From the NCBI GenBank assembly GCA_022824365.1, contig JAJEAA010000014.1:1-64000 (forward strand): DNA of 64,000 bases, given 5' to 3'. This DNA comes from Anaerolineae bacterium. GTDB lineage: Bacteria; Chloroflexota; Anaerolineae; Aggregatilineales; Phototrophicaceae. Positions 49,458-58,558 of this stretch are shown in pieces. The notes under the pieces were generated by a model. The model had not been told where the DNA came from, did not search any database, and saw only the letters and a list, made by a program, of their open reading frames with translations. The position numbers and the translations under genes were made by a program. Positions within the stretch are counted from its first letter, which is position 1. Each line of letters opens with the position of its first letter.

Positions 49458-51346
49458 TTGGCCAAACTCCCCAAGCCCAACCGCAAGCTCGCCAGCGTCT
49501 CCCCTGTCTCCAGCACCGCCTCCAAGGCCGGACCCTCCGGGAAGACATACCAGCGAATCTCCAGCTGCAAGTCCGCCGTCCCCGCCGCCTCCGCGGGAAT
49601 CTCCATGACGTAATCGTCCCGGTAATCCACACCCAACTCCATCCAGGGGTGCGGCATCGTGCCCCAACCGGGCCAAGTCTCGAAGCTGCTAATCACGCCC
49701 CCTTCAGCATCCAGCAAGCTCAATACCAGCGCGTAAGCCAACGGCGAATGAGCCCGCGAGCGCCAGTAAAACGTCACCGGGATCCGCTCGCCCGCCCGCC
49801 ATTCGCGCCGCCCCGGCAACTCATAACCGGTCAGACTTATATCCTCCCACCGCGCATCCGCCACTGTCGCCGACTCAGGCAGCCCTTCCACCGCCGAAGG
49901 ATGATCATAATTCGGAATGATATACAGAAACGGCGCCGCCACGCTGAAAGCCAGCAGCGGCAACGCTGCCAGCCATGCCGGAATCCGCAGCGCCCTCAAG
50001 CCCAGCGCCAGCAGCAGGCTCGCCGATGTGATATACGGGAATAGCAAACGCCCCGTGCTCGCCCAGGTCTGCATGCTCCACCACAGCAGCATCCCCGCCC
50101 CCAGCGCCAGCATGACAACAAGAAAACCGATCCCCTCTAATAAATCTCCTCTGCGCTCTCTATGCCTCTGTGGTGAAAAAAGCCCCTCCCTCTTTATGGC
50201 GGAGGGGGTTGGGGTGGGGGACGAATCCCCCCCTATGGTCTTCGCCAAAAACACGACGAACCCGCCCGCGCCAATCAATGTCAGCCCATCCATGGCGCGA
50301 TAAAAGACCTCATCCGCGACGATATTAAAAGCGCCAAACACCGCCCAGTAACTCACCCGCAAGCCCTCGAACTCCTCCAGGAACAAGCGACCGGGCGAAA
50401 TCGAGCGCCGCCCGAAATTGTCCAGCATAGTCGCCGTGCCCAGCAGCTCGCCATATAGCTGCAAGTTGCGGATGTACCACCAGCCGACGATGACCAGCGT
50501 GAAAGCCACAGCCGCGCCGCAGAGAATCGCGAAACCGCGCCAATCGCGCCCGCGATAGAGAACCCAAAGCGCCGCCAGCCCTACGATCGCGCCAACGACC
50601 AATCCGCTCAGCTTCGTCAAAGCCGCCAGCGCAATAAAGAGCGCCAATAGCAGACTGCGCCGCGTCCGAAAGCCATCCCGCAGCATCAGCAGCATTTGCC
50701 AGGCCAACAGCGCCGCCAGCATGTTCACCAGATTGTCATTGCTCACCGACGCGCTGATGAAAAGAAACTGCGGATTAAAAGCCGTCAGCGCCCCCGCCAG
50801 CAGCCAGACGCCCAGCCTGCCCGGCGCAAGCGCGCGCGCCGACTGAACCACCGCCCCCACAGTGACCGCGCCCATGCCCAAACTCAGCAGGCGAATCGCA
50901 TACAGCGCCAGCGACGAACCGCTTAAATCGGGCGGATAGACCTGCTTGTAGATGACCAGATTCTTGTTGCCGAGCAGCAAGGGATCGCCGACCACGACGA
51001 AGGGGCTCGGCAAATAACGCGCCTCAAAATCCGACGCGTCGAAAGCACTCCAGACCGCCGCCATCAGCAGGTAATAGAGCGGTGGCTGACTCGCTTCCTG
51101 GCCGTACAAATTCTCGTGATCCGCCGATTGCAGCGGCAGCTCGCCCCGCTCCGCGATCCACTTGACCATGCCCACATGCTGGACCGTGTCCGATGCTTCG
51201 AAGTTCGGCGCGGCGTACCAATACAGCAAGCCGTCCAGAAAGAAGACAAGCGGCAAGAGCCATTGCAGCGGAACGCGCTCAAGCGCGATACGTTGACGCA
51301 AAATAATGACCTCTCGCTTCGTCAATGCCGACTGCCATTCTAGCAC
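49454..51346 (-). CDS. Polytopic GT39-like glycosyltransferase family membrane protein
   Basis: This 630-residue protein has about ten or more hydrophobic helices, an early outside loop (AAPNFEASDTVQHVGMVKW; SQPPLYYLLMAAVW) and a C-terminal beta-rich domain (VTFYWRSRAHSPLAYALVL) outside the membrane. This layout fits lipid-linked-sugar-dependent GT39/PMT_2-type transferases; E35 and D37 (EASD) could be the catalytic acids. Residues about 374-402 (SSPTPTPSAIKREG; SPQRHRERRGD) are encoded by repeat elements inserted in frame between two helices. The GTG start at 51346 is uncertain. Confidence 0.65.
   Translation of the reverse strand: MLEWQSALTKREVIILRQRIALERVPLQWLLPLVFFLDGLLYWYAAPNFEASDTVQHVGMVKWIAERGELPLQSADHENLYGQEASQPPLYYLLMAAVWSAFDASDFEARYLPSPFVVVGDPLLLGNKNLVIYKQVYPPDLSGSSLALYAIRLLSLGMGAVTVGAVVQSARALAPGRLGVWLLAGALTAFNPQFLFISASVSNDNLVNMLAALLAWQMLLMLRDGFRTRRSLLLALFIALAALTKLSGLVVGAIVGLAALWVLYRGRDWRGFAILCGAAVAFTLVIVGWWYIRNLQLYGELLGTATMLDNFGRRSISPGRLFLEEFEGLRVSYWAVFGAFNIVADEVFYRAMDGLTLIGAGGFVVFLAKTIGGDSSPTPTPSAIKREGLFSPQRHRERRGDLLEGIGFLVVMLALGAGMLLWWSMQTWASTGRLLFPYITSASLLLALGLRALRIPAWLAALPLLAFSVAAPFLYIIPNYDHPSAVEGLPESATVADARWEDISLTGYELPGRREWRAGERIPVTFYWRSRAHSPLAYALVLSLLDAEGGVISSFETWPGWGTMPHPWMELGVDYRDDYVMEIPAEAAGTADLQLEIRWYVFPEGPALEAVLETGETLASLRLGLGSLAN
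50149..50217 (-). repeat. CTCTGTG repeat and G/C hairpin inside a coding region
   Basis: CTCTGCGCT, CTCTATGCCT and CTGTGGTGAA (50149-50175) are joined to a CCCCTCC/GGAGGGG hairpin (50183-50207) and a G-rich tail. Both belong to the families otherwise found between genes. Here they keep the reading frame of the membrane protein gene. Confidence 0.75.
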
Positions 51347-51353
51347 GGCAAAG

Positions 51354-51410
51354 CTCTGCGCTCTCTGTGATAAATAGTCTTTGTGCGCTTTGCGCTCTTT
51401 GCGGTTATAG
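51354..51410 (+). repeat. CTCTGTG/CTTTGCG tandem repeat (five units)
   Basis: CTCTGCGCT, CTCTGTGAT, a 7-base spacer, then CTTTGTGCG, CTTTGCGCT and CTTTGCGGT followed by TATAG. It lies between two divergent genes and is the longest copy of the 9-mer family in the window. Any promoters of both genes must lie in or beside it. Confidence 0.7.
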
Positions 51411-51447
51411 TATTTGCAGTTCTCATTTCAAGCGAAAGCGCGCTCCT

Positions 51448-52380
51448 ATGAAACTCATCATCGATACAGACGCTGGCGTCGATGACGCCCAAGCCATCAT
51501 GCTCGCCCTCAGCGACCCCGCCGTTGACGTCCTCGCCATCACCACCCTCACTGGCAACGTACACATCCGCCAGGTCAATCCCAACGTCCTGACCATCCTC
51601 GAAGTCATGAACCGCGATGTGCCCGTCTACGCCGGCATCGACCGTCCGCTGATCCAGCCCTGGGAGGATGCAGCCGAGTTCCATGGCGGCGACGGCTTGG
51701 GCAACTTTCGCGACCGGCCAGCATTGACCCGAACCCTCGAAGACGAACACGCCGTCCTCGCCCTGCTCCGCCTCTCCCGCGAGCATGAAGGCGAGTTGAC
51801 CCTCATCGCCCTTGGTCCCCTGACCAATATCGCCGCCGCCATCCGCCTCGATCCCGGCTTCCCCGCCCGCATCAAGCAATTCGTCTTCATGGGCGGGACC
51901 ATCGCCGCGCAAGGGAACACGCCCACCGTCACCGCCGAATACAATATCTGGACCGACCCAGAAGCCGCCTTCATCGCGCTCGCCGCCTTCCCCGATTCCA
52001 CCATGCTCAGTTGGGAAACCACCATCGCTCACGGCTTCCCCTGGGACCAGTTCAACCGGCTCTGCCAGATAGACACCGTCAACGGACGCTTCTTCCGCGC
52101 TATCTCAAAGGAAACCGCCCAGCGCTTGCGAGACACCTACTTCCGCCCCGCCTACCTCCTGCCCGATCCCCTAGCCATGGCCATCATCCTGCAACCCGAC
52201 CTCATCCAGCAAGCTGGCAAATTTTTCGTCACCGTCGAGCTCAACGGCGCGCAGACCCGCGGCCAAACCGTCATCGACTACATCGGCATCAGCGGGGAGA
52301 CACCCAACGTCAACATCGTCCAGGAACTCAATACTGACGGCGTATACGACCTCTTCGTCAATGCACTCTCACAATCCTAA
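51448..52380 (+). CDS. Nucleoside hydrolase, second copy
   Basis: This 310-residue IUNH-family protein has the calcium site DTDAGVDD at residues 6-13, GPLTNIAAAIRLDPG and FMGGTIAAQGNTPTVTAEYN. Compared with the paralogue at 37358, the later motif reads ETTIAHGFPWDQF, which keeps a histidine but not the HDSS pattern, so specificity may differ. ATG 51448 is chosen; the extension upstream is encoded by the CTCTGTG repeat. It is followed after 6 bases by a peptidase gene. It probably splits a nucleoside or nucleoside-like sugar. Confidence 0.88.
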   Translation: MKLIIDTDAGVDDAQAIMLALSDPAVDVLAITTLTGNVHIRQVNPNVLTILEVMNRDVPVYAGIDRPLIQPWEDAAEFHGGDGLGNFRDRPALTRTLEDEHAVLALLRLSREHEGELTLIALGPLTNIAAAIRLDPGFPARIKQFVFMGGTIAAQGNTPTVTAEYNIWTDPEAAFIALAAFPDSTMLSWETTIAHGFPWDQFNRLCQIDTVNGRFFRAISKETAQRLRDTYFRPAYLLPDPLAMAIILQPDLIQQAGKFFVTVELNGAQTRGQTVIDYIGISGETPNVNIVQELNTDGVYDLFVNALSQS

Positions 52381-52386
52381 CCCCGC

Positions 52387-53511
52387 ATGCTACTTGACGA
52401 CCGCATTATCCAACTGCTCGCCCAAATCAGCGCCGACCCGGTCGCCACCACTGACGCCATCAACGCCAATCTCTCCCGCCTCCTCGCCGCCCCCGCCCCA
52501 GCCAACAGCTGCCTACTGCCCGGGGCAGTCGGCGATGTCATCCGCGACCTCGCCGCCGAACTCGGCTTAACCTGCGCGCCCATCGGTTCAACTGGCAACC
52601 TCGGCATCCAACTCGGCGACCCGGCCGCGCCGCTGGATCTGCTCATCAGCGCCCACATGGACCGCCCCTGCTTCCGCGTCCTCAACCTGCCCGAAGCCAC
52701 CCTCTATCCCCTCTGCGCCATCCGCGTGCCTGGCGCCAACTATACCTGCGAAGCCATCGCCCTGCGCTACATCGACGATCGCGTCAGGGTCAACGCTCGC
52801 GGAAAGCTCCACTTTGTGGAAGACAGCGATAGCCACCGCATCAGCTTCGAGGCTGCATCCGGCGACTTGCACTGGGGCGACACTGTCATGATGCGCTGTG
52901 CGCCAAAAATCAGCGACGGCGCGATCATCGGCACAGGCTTGGACAATGCCATCGGCATCCTGCTCGCCCTCCTCTCCGCCCACGCGATCAAGCAATACGC
53001 CGCCATCGCCGAGCGGAAACTCATCTTCGCCTTCACCGACCAGGAAGAAGGACCGCCCGTCGGACTCTTCGGTCAAGGCGCCGCTCGTCTGTCCCACGCC
53101 CTGCCGCCGCCCCGCCTCGGCTTCATCAACATCGACGGCCACAACGTAGACGAAAAGACTGATCACCGCCCGGGCGTCGGCGCGTCTCATGCTTTCGTCT
53201 CCGGCGCTGGACGCGGCTCCGTCGTGCCCCTGAATTATCAAGCGCTCGCGCAATCCCTCGCGGAAATGGTCAACCAAGCCCGCCCGAATACCATCCGCCT
53301 CAACCACAGCTATGTCTCCCGCAGCGACGACATGCTGCTCGCGGCTTGGTCGCGTCCCCTCGGCTTGACCGGCGTCATCGTCGCCAACGCGCACACGACC
53401 GAAGAGACCGCTGCCATAACCGACATCGTCTCCGCCGCCCACTGGATCCCCGCCTTCATCTCCGCAATCCTTGAAAGCGCGACGCCTGTCTCGCCCATAC
53501 GCGTATTTTAG
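52387..53511 (+). CDS. M42/M20-type metallopeptidase-like protein
   Basis: This 374-residue protein has an ordered set of ligands for a two-metal aminopeptidase: H90 and D92 (ISAHMDRP), D186 (GTGLDNAIG), E220-E221 (FTDQEEG), D250 (INIDGHN) and H336 (NAHTTEET). The segment between the first ligands and D186 could be the small inserted barrel of the M42 group. No signal peptide, so it is cytoplasmic. It is coupled to the nucleoside hydrolase gene, an unusual pairing. A deacylase or amidase role on a small molecule is an alternative. Confidence 0.78.
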   Translation: MLLDDRIIQLLAQISADPVATTDAINANLSRLLAAPAPANSCLLPGAVGDVIRDLAAELGLTCAPIGSTGNLGIQLGDPAAPLDLLISAHMDRPCFRVLNLPEATLYPLCAIRVPGANYTCEAIALRYIDDRVRVNARGKLHFVEDSDSHRISFEAASGDLHWGDTVMMRCAPKISDGAIIGTGLDNAIGILLALLSAHAIKQYAAIAERKLIFAFTDQEEGPPVGLFGQGAARLSHALPPPRLGFINIDGHNVDEKTDHRPGVGASHAFVSGAGRGSVVPLNYQALAQSLAEMVNQARPNTIRLNHSYVSRSDDMLLAAWSRPLGLTGVIVANAHTTEETAAITDIVSAAHWIPAFISAILESATPVSPIRVF

Positions 53512-53600
53512 GTGGACAGGTTATTCTGCCCCGTATGATTCCCGCGCCAATGCCGTTACAATCTATCCTGTTGTTTTGAAGGCAGCCCGAAGGCCAGTCC

Positions 53601-56435
53601 ATGCAAATTGACGAAATGCTGCGCGACTTGCAGGCCGCTATCGGGCGCGATCAAGCCGCGGCCGACCGCATGACGCGGCTGCTCTACAGCACCGATGCCA
53701 GCAACTATCAGATCATGCCGCTGGCGGTGACTTATCCGCGGGATGCCGATGACGTCGTCGCCGTGCATGAGGTGGCGCGTAAGTTTGGCGTGCCGGTCTT
53801 GCCGCGTGGCGGCGGCAGCGCGCTGGCGGGTCAAGCCGTTGGCGAAGCGATCATCATGGATTTCACCCGGCACATGCGGCGCGTCCGCGCGGTGAATGCC
53901 GAGGCGCGCACGGTGGATGTCGAGCCGGGCTTGGTCCTGGGTACGCTGAACGCGCAACTGGCGGGGCTAGACCTAATGTTTGGTCCCGATCCAGCAAGCG
54001 CGGAACGGGCTGCTATCGGCGGGGTCATCGGAAATAACGCGACCGGCGCCCACAGCATCCGTTATGGCATGACGGCCGACCATGTCGCGCGCTTGCAGGT
54101 AGTGCTGGCCAATGGCGATCTGGTCTGGCTGGATGCCTCGACAGTCGCGTTAAATAACATACGCGGCATCGTCGGCGATCTGGCAGTTGAGCATGCCGGG
54201 CAGATTGCCGCGCGCTACCCACGGACCTGGCGCACGGTGGCTGGATACGCGCTGGACAAGATTGAGCCAGCGGATGTGAATCTGAATTGGCTGCTCTGCG
54301 GCTCGGAAGGCACGCTGGCGACGGTCGTCCGCGCTGAGCTGCGCCTAGTCGAGCGCCCGCGGACCGAGAACAAGCTTCTGGCGCTGGTTCATTTTGACAC
54401 GCTGCGCGAATCGCTCGAGGCGACGCCGCGCATCCTGGAACTGGCGCCAGCCGCGATCGAGTTGATGGACAAGTTTCTGCTGGATAAGACGCGGGCGGCG
54501 GCTGGTTATCGTGATCGCCTGACCTTCGTCGAGGGCGATCCGGCGGCGCTGCTGCTGGTGGAATTTGTCGGCTCGAAGCGAGAACTCGATGCGAAGGTCG
54601 CGAACCTGAAGACGCATCTGGGACGGCTGGGCCATCGCGGCGCGGTGACCGTGGCGCAGACGGCGCGGCAGCAAGACGATGTCTGGACCGTGCGCAAAGC
54701 CGGGCTGGGCTTGATGATGAGCGAACGGGGAGAAGCCAAGCCGGTCTCCTTCATCGAGGACGGCGCCGTTCCGGTTGAGCATCTGGCGGATTACATAAGC
54801 GATGTCGAGCGCATCATCTATGACAACGACACAACCTACGCGATTTACGCGCATGCCAGCGCCGGCTGCCTGCATATTCGTCCGCTGATCAATCTCAAGA
54901 CGCTGAAAGGGCGCGGGCAGTATCGCGCGATTGCCGATGGCGTGGCGCGGACGGTGCTCAAATATCGCGGCACGATCACCGGCGAGCATGGACAAGGTCT
55001 GGTGCGCGGCGAATTCACCGAGGCGCTTTTTGGCGCGGAACTGATGGATGCTTTCCGGGCGGTCAAGCGCGCCTTCGACCCGGACAATATGATGAACCCG
55101 GGCAAAATCATCGACTCGCCGCCGATGGACAGCCCCGACTTGCTGCGCTATTCGCCCGGCTACGACGTGATCGAGGTCAAGACGCGCTACGACTGGTCAG
55201 CCGATAAGGGCTTTGCTGGCGCGGTGGAGATGTGCAACGGCGCGGGCGTCTGCCGCAAAGAGGGCGTCGGCACGATGTGTCCTTCTTATCAGGCGACGCT
55301 GGATGAGGCGCATTCGACGCGGGGGCGGGCCAATGCCTTGCGGGCGGCGATAAGCGGGGCGCTGCCCGATGACCTGGGCGATCCGGCCGTGAAGCAAGTG
55401 CTCGACCTTTGCCTCGGTTGCAAAGCCTGCGCCGGAGAATGCCCGTCCGCGGTGGATGTGGCGAAATTGAAGTCGGAGTTTCTGGCGAGCTGGCATGATC
55501 GCCACGGAGTCGACCTGGCGACGCGCGTCTTCGGCAATATCCACCGGCTGAATCAGTTGGCGGGGAGGGCGCCCCGTCTCAGCAATTTTGTAATGAATCA
55601 TTCGCTGGGCAAATGGGGCGCGGCGCAGTTGGGCCTCCCGACCGATCGACCGCTGCCGAAGTTTGCCAAGCGGCGCTTCTCGTCTGAGTCTTATCCCATA
55701 TACGCGCAGCCGGAAGCCATCTTGATCGTGGATACCTTTACCGAGTGGAATCACCCGGAGTTGGGGCGGGCGGCAATGGCTTTGGCGGCGCAGCTTGGTC
55801 TGCGCGTCAATGCGCGGCGCTTGCCCGGGGGCGGCTGCTGCGGCAGGCCCGCCATTAGCAAAGGCTTGCTCGATAGCGCCAGGTCGATGGCGATGGCGAA
55901 CGTGCATGCTTTGTCCGCTGCCGACGGCGATGCGCCCCTGCTTTTCCTCGAGCCGAGTTGCCTCAGCGCCTTCACTGATGATTATCTCACGCTGGTAGAC
56001 TCAGGCACGCAGGAAGCGGCGCGCTCGCTGGCGGGGACATGCGTCAGCGTCGAAGCCTTTTTTGCCGATGCGCTGGAGGCAAAGGGGGAAACACTCGCTT
56101 GGCAGGCGGATTCGCCGCGGATATTATTGCATGGGCATTGTCATCAGAAGGCGCTTTGGGATACGGTCGATTCGCTGCGTCTCCTGCGCTCGATACCCGG
56201 CGTCGATGTGGCGGAACTGAATACCGGTTGCTGCGGCGTGGCGGGCAGCTTCGGCTATGAGCATTACGAGTTGAGCATGAAGATCGCCGAAGACCGCCTG
56301 CTGCCGGCAATACGCGAAAATCCGGATGCCATCATTGCGGCGCCGGGCACATCTTGCCGCGCGCAAATTCATGATGCTGGTTATGACGCGCGGCATCCGA
56401 TAGAGATAGTTCAGCGAGCGCTGGCGCGTCACTGA
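53601..56435 (+). CDS. FAD-linked oxidase fused to iron-sulfur and CCG domains (GlcD-GlcF fusion)
   Basis: This 944-residue protein joins two proteins that are usually separate. Residues about 45-220 are an FAD_binding_4 domain (PVLPRGGGSALAGQAVG) and 240-520 an FAD-oxidase C domain. Two ferredoxin clusters begin at C545 (CNGAGVCRKEG, with MCPSY) and C604 (CLGCKACAGECP). Cysteine-rich CCG motifs lie near 746 (GGGCCGRP) and 876 (TGCCGVAGSFGYE). The layout matches YdiJ/D-2-hydroxy-acid dehydrogenases that oxidise D-lactate, glycolate or D-2-hydroxyglutarate and pass electrons to quinone. It is a single gene with a downstream acetyltransferase. Confidence 0.9.
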   Translation: MQIDEMLRDLQAAIGRDQAAADRMTRLLYSTDASNYQIMPLAVTYPRDADDVVAVHEVARKFGVPVLPRGGGSALAGQAVGEAIIMDFTRHMRRVRAVNAEARTVDVEPGLVLGTLNAQLAGLDLMFGPDPASAERAAIGGVIGNNATGAHSIRYGMTADHVARLQVVLANGDLVWLDASTVALNNIRGIVGDLAVEHAGQIAARYPRTWRTVAGYALDKIEPADVNLNWLLCGSEGTLATVVRAELRLVERPRTENKLLALVHFDTLRESLEATPRILELAPAAIELMDKFLLDKTRAAAGYRDRLTFVEGDPAALLLVEFVGSKRELDAKVANLKTHLGRLGHRGAVTVAQTARQQDDVWTVRKAGLGLMMSERGEAKPVSFIEDGAVPVEHLADYISDVERIIYDNDTTYAIYAHASAGCLHIRPLINLKTLKGRGQYRAIADGVARTVLKYRGTITGEHGQGLVRGEFTEALFGAELMDAFRAVKRAFDPDNMMNPGKIIDSPPMDSPDLLRYSPGYDVIEVKTRYDWSADKGFAGAVEMCNGAGVCRKEGVGTMCPSYQATLDEAHSTRGRANALRAAISGALPDDLGDPAVKQVLDLCLGCKACAGECPSAVDVAKLKSEFLASWHDRHGVDLATRVFGNIHRLNQLAGRAPRLSNFVMNHSLGKWGAAQLGLPTDRPLPKFAKRRFSSESYPIYAQPEAILIVDTFTEWNHPELGRAAMALAAQLGLRVNARRLPGGGCCGRPAISKGLLDSARSMAMANVHALSAADGDAPLLFLEPSCLSAFTDDYLTLVDSGTQEAARSLAGTCVSVEAFFADALEAKGETLAWQADSPRILLHGHCHQKALWDTVDSLRLLRSIPGVDVAELNTGCCGVAGSFGYEHYELSMKIAEDRLLPAIRENPDAIIAAPGTSCRAQIHDAGYDARHPIEIVQRALARH

Positions 56436-56449
56436 AGCGAGACAAGTAT

Positions 56450-56995
56450 ATGACAGACGAAGGAATCAGGCTTAACGAGATCGCTTCTCTAGGCGAGTTT
56501 CTGGCGCTGAGAGCAATCCGGGTCAAGCCAAGACAGCGACGCTTCACTAAAAACGTCGTCCTCACGTGGATGCAAACGCGGCATCCCGCCGTAACCACCT
56601 ACGCCATCTACCACGATGGGCAGTTGATCGGCTACGTGATGTTGATCCATGCGGAGAATCCCACGCAGTGGATTATCGAGCGGCTCACGATCGATCGCGA
56701 TTTCCAGCGCCAAGGGCATGGCTACGCGGTCTGCGATCATCTCATCGATATGATCCACGAGTTTGAGAATAGCGAAATGGTGATCGCGCGTTACGCGCCG
56801 GAAAATATCGCTGGGCGCAAGCTCTTCGAGAAACTTGGGTTTGCGCAGCGCGAGGAGATGTTCCGCGGGCGGCATGTCGCGCTGCTGGAATTTGAATTTG
56901 AAGAAGAGGAAGACGCTGTAGATGAATCAGGCGACGAGGATGCAGTCGAGCTGGACTCGGGCGCGGACGAAGACGACAGCGATAGGAGCGAGTGA
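56450..56995 (+). CDS. GNAT family N-acetyltransferase
   Basis: This 181-residue GNAT-fold protein transfers an acetyl group from acetyl-CoA. IERLTIDRDFQRQGHGYAVC carries the Q/R-x-x-G-x-G/A pyrophosphate loop, and RYAPENIAGRKLFEKLGFAQ is the typical C-terminal motif. The last ~35 residues are extremely acidic (EEEEDAVDESGDED) and probably disordered. It overlaps the next gene by 4 bases (GTGA). The acceptor is unknown; the family includes protein, polyamine and antibiotic acetylases. Confidence 0.85.
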   Translation: MTDEGIRLNEIASLGEFLALRAIRVKPRQRRFTKNVVLTWMQTRHPAVTTYAIYHDGQLIGYVMLIHAENPTQWIIERLTIDRDFQRQGHGYAVCDHLIDMIHEFENSEMVIARYAPENIAGRKLFEKLGFAQREEMFRGRHVALLEFEFEEEEDAVDESGDEDAVELDSGADEDDSDRSE

Positions 56996-57912
56996 CCGTG
57001 TCGCAGCAAGTTGAGACGCCGCCGCTCCTGCCCGAAGGGATCCGCCGCCGCCTTGAGCCATTGATGCTAGTGGCGAAGAAAGTGCGCGTCGGCGCGATCA
57101 AAGGCGATCGCCGCTCGATCAAACGCGGGACGAGCATTGAATTCGCCGACTACCGCAACTACGTCGCCGGCGATGACCTGCGCCAACTGGACTGGAATAT
57201 CTACGCCCGCCTCGAGCGCCCTTATATCAAGCTGCTGGAAGATGAAGAAGACCTGGCGACGCATCTGATCCTCGATGCCTCGGCCAGTATGGACTTCCCG
57301 CCCGAAGGCGAGCCGGAGCAGCACAAGCTGCTCTATGCCAAGCGCATCATCGCCGGGCTGGCTTATGTCTCGCTGACGAGCGGCGACCGCCTGACGCTGA
57401 CTGCTATCAACGACCGGCGGCTGGCGACCTTTGGTCCGACGCGCGGCCGGGCGCAAAGCATCCCCATGCTGCGCTTCGTGGGCGATATCGCCGCTGACGG
57501 CATCACCGACCTGGACAGCGCCTTAAGCGACTACGCCATCAGGGCGCGCCGTCCCGGCTTGACCATTGTCGTCAGCGATATGTTTTCGCTTGAGGGCGCT
57601 TATCTCGATGGCTTAAACGCCCTGTTGAGCCGCGGGCATGAGGTGGCTTTCGCGCACGTGCTGGCGCCGGAAGAAGTGCGGCCGCCGGTGGCCGGCGACC
57701 TCAGCCTGGTCGATGTCGAGACGGAATTGCAGCAAGAGGTGACCGTGGACGGGGCGATGCTGGGGATCTATCAGCAGCGGCTGGCGGCTTGGCGCGCCGA
57801 TATCCGCGAGGAATGCCTGCGCCGCGGCGCGCATTACTTCCCGCTGGAGACGGATGCGCCTTGGGAACGTCTCATCCTGTCGGATATGCGGCGGGCGGGT
57901 TTGGTCAAGTAG
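56992..57912 (+). CDS. DUF58 family (von Willebrand A-like) protein
   Basis: This 306-residue protein contains the DUF58 signature: GDRRSIKRGTSIEFADYRNY, GDDLRQLDWNIYARLERPY and the vWA-like start LILDASASMDF. Such genes normally neighbour a MoxR-type AAA ATPase and transglutaminase genes, neither of which is here. There is no membrane anchor, unlike longer relatives. GTG 56992 overlaps the acetyltransferase stop; GTG 56998 is an alternative. Its stop overlaps the convergent DUF2442 gene by 8 bases. The function is unknown; the family is linked to metal-dependent chaperone-like assembly. Confidence 0.85.
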   Translation: MTVSQQVETPPLLPEGIRRRLEPLMLVAKKVRVGAIKGDRRSIKRGTSIEFADYRNYVAGDDLRQLDWNIYARLERPYIKLLEDEEDLATHLILDASASMDFPPEGEPEQHKLLYAKRIIAGLAYVSLTSGDRLTLTAINDRRLATFGPTRGRAQSIPMLRFVGDIAADGITDLDSALSDYAIRARRPGLTIVVSDMFSLEGAYLDGLNALLSRGHEVAFAHVLAPEEVRPPVAGDLSLVDVETELQQEVTVDGAMLGIYQQRLAAWRADIREECLRRGAHYFPLETDAPWERLILSDMRRAGLVK

Positions 57913-58243
57913 CGGCGGCTTCAGTCTTGCGCTCGGCGATTAGCCTCTTTAGGTATTCCTTGTATTCTTGACTCGTCTCGAGATAAAGGCCAGATAACAT
58001 TGCCGTCAAGTCAATACCGTCGTCAATGTCTTCCCAATAGACCTCAGAACTGCCTAACTGGTAATTTTGGCGTTCTTCGTCGCTCGCGGCCTCCAGCAAA
58101 GGGAAAAAATGCAGCGGCACGCCGATGATTCTGCCATCCGCCAATTCGATCATGGCATGCGTATCGCTGAAGCTGACGCGCTGCGGTTCATTGCGCGTAT
58201 CGTGAATGACCGGTTCCAGATACATGTTGCTATCTTTTGACAT
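57905..58243 (-). CDS. DUF2442 family protein
   Basis: This 112-residue protein shows the DUF2442 pattern: VSFSDTHAMIELADGRIIGV, a PLHFFPLLEAASDEER helix and VYWEDIDDGIDLTAMLSG. It follows a DUF4160 gene in the same direction after 15 bases. The two families often occur together and have been proposed as a toxin-antitoxin-like pair, with this as the regulatory partner. That role is not shown by sequence alone. Confidence 0.82.
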   Translation of the reverse strand: MSKDSNMYLEPVIHDTRNEPQRVSFSDTHAMIELADGRIIGVPLHFFPLLEAASDEERQNYQLGSSEVYWEDIDDGIDLTAMLSGLYLETSQEYKEYLKRLIAERKTEAAAT

Positions 58244-58258
58244 TTTTTCTATCGATTC

Positions 58259-58501
58259 TCACCTGTTTTTGTGAATCTCTTTCCATGCATCCAGTAGAAG
58301 GTCTTGATTTTCAGCAACCAGCGCTCGGATCTGTCTAATCTCTCGCGTATTGTACCCACGATTTCGCGTAACCTCAAAAGTAATCAGATTAATCCGTAAT
58401 TCCTTGTCTCCTTTCCACACATGCGCATGAGCGGGCGCATGGTCCTTCATATAAATGCGGACATCAAAGCCATGTCGTTGTCGATACAGAACTGTGACCA
58501 C
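58259..58501 (-). CDS. DUF4160 family protein
   Basis: This 80-residue protein has the layout of DUF4160: a short beta strand (FDVRIYMKDH), the histidine-rich APAHAHVWKGDKELRI and a C-terminal helix (LLLDAWKEIHK). It is encoded directly before the DUF2442 gene. The conserved H-x-H and acidic residues suggest a small enzyme or toxin domain; the activity is unknown. Confidence 0.8.
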   Translation of the reverse strand: MVTVLYRQRHGFDVRIYMKDHAPAHAHVWKGDKELRINLITFEVTRNRGYNTREIRQIRALVAENQDLLLDAWKEIHKNR

Positions 58502-58558
58502 GCTTCTGCATACTCCAAGAATATCGACTGCAAGACACTGTCAAGAAGTGTGGCAATC

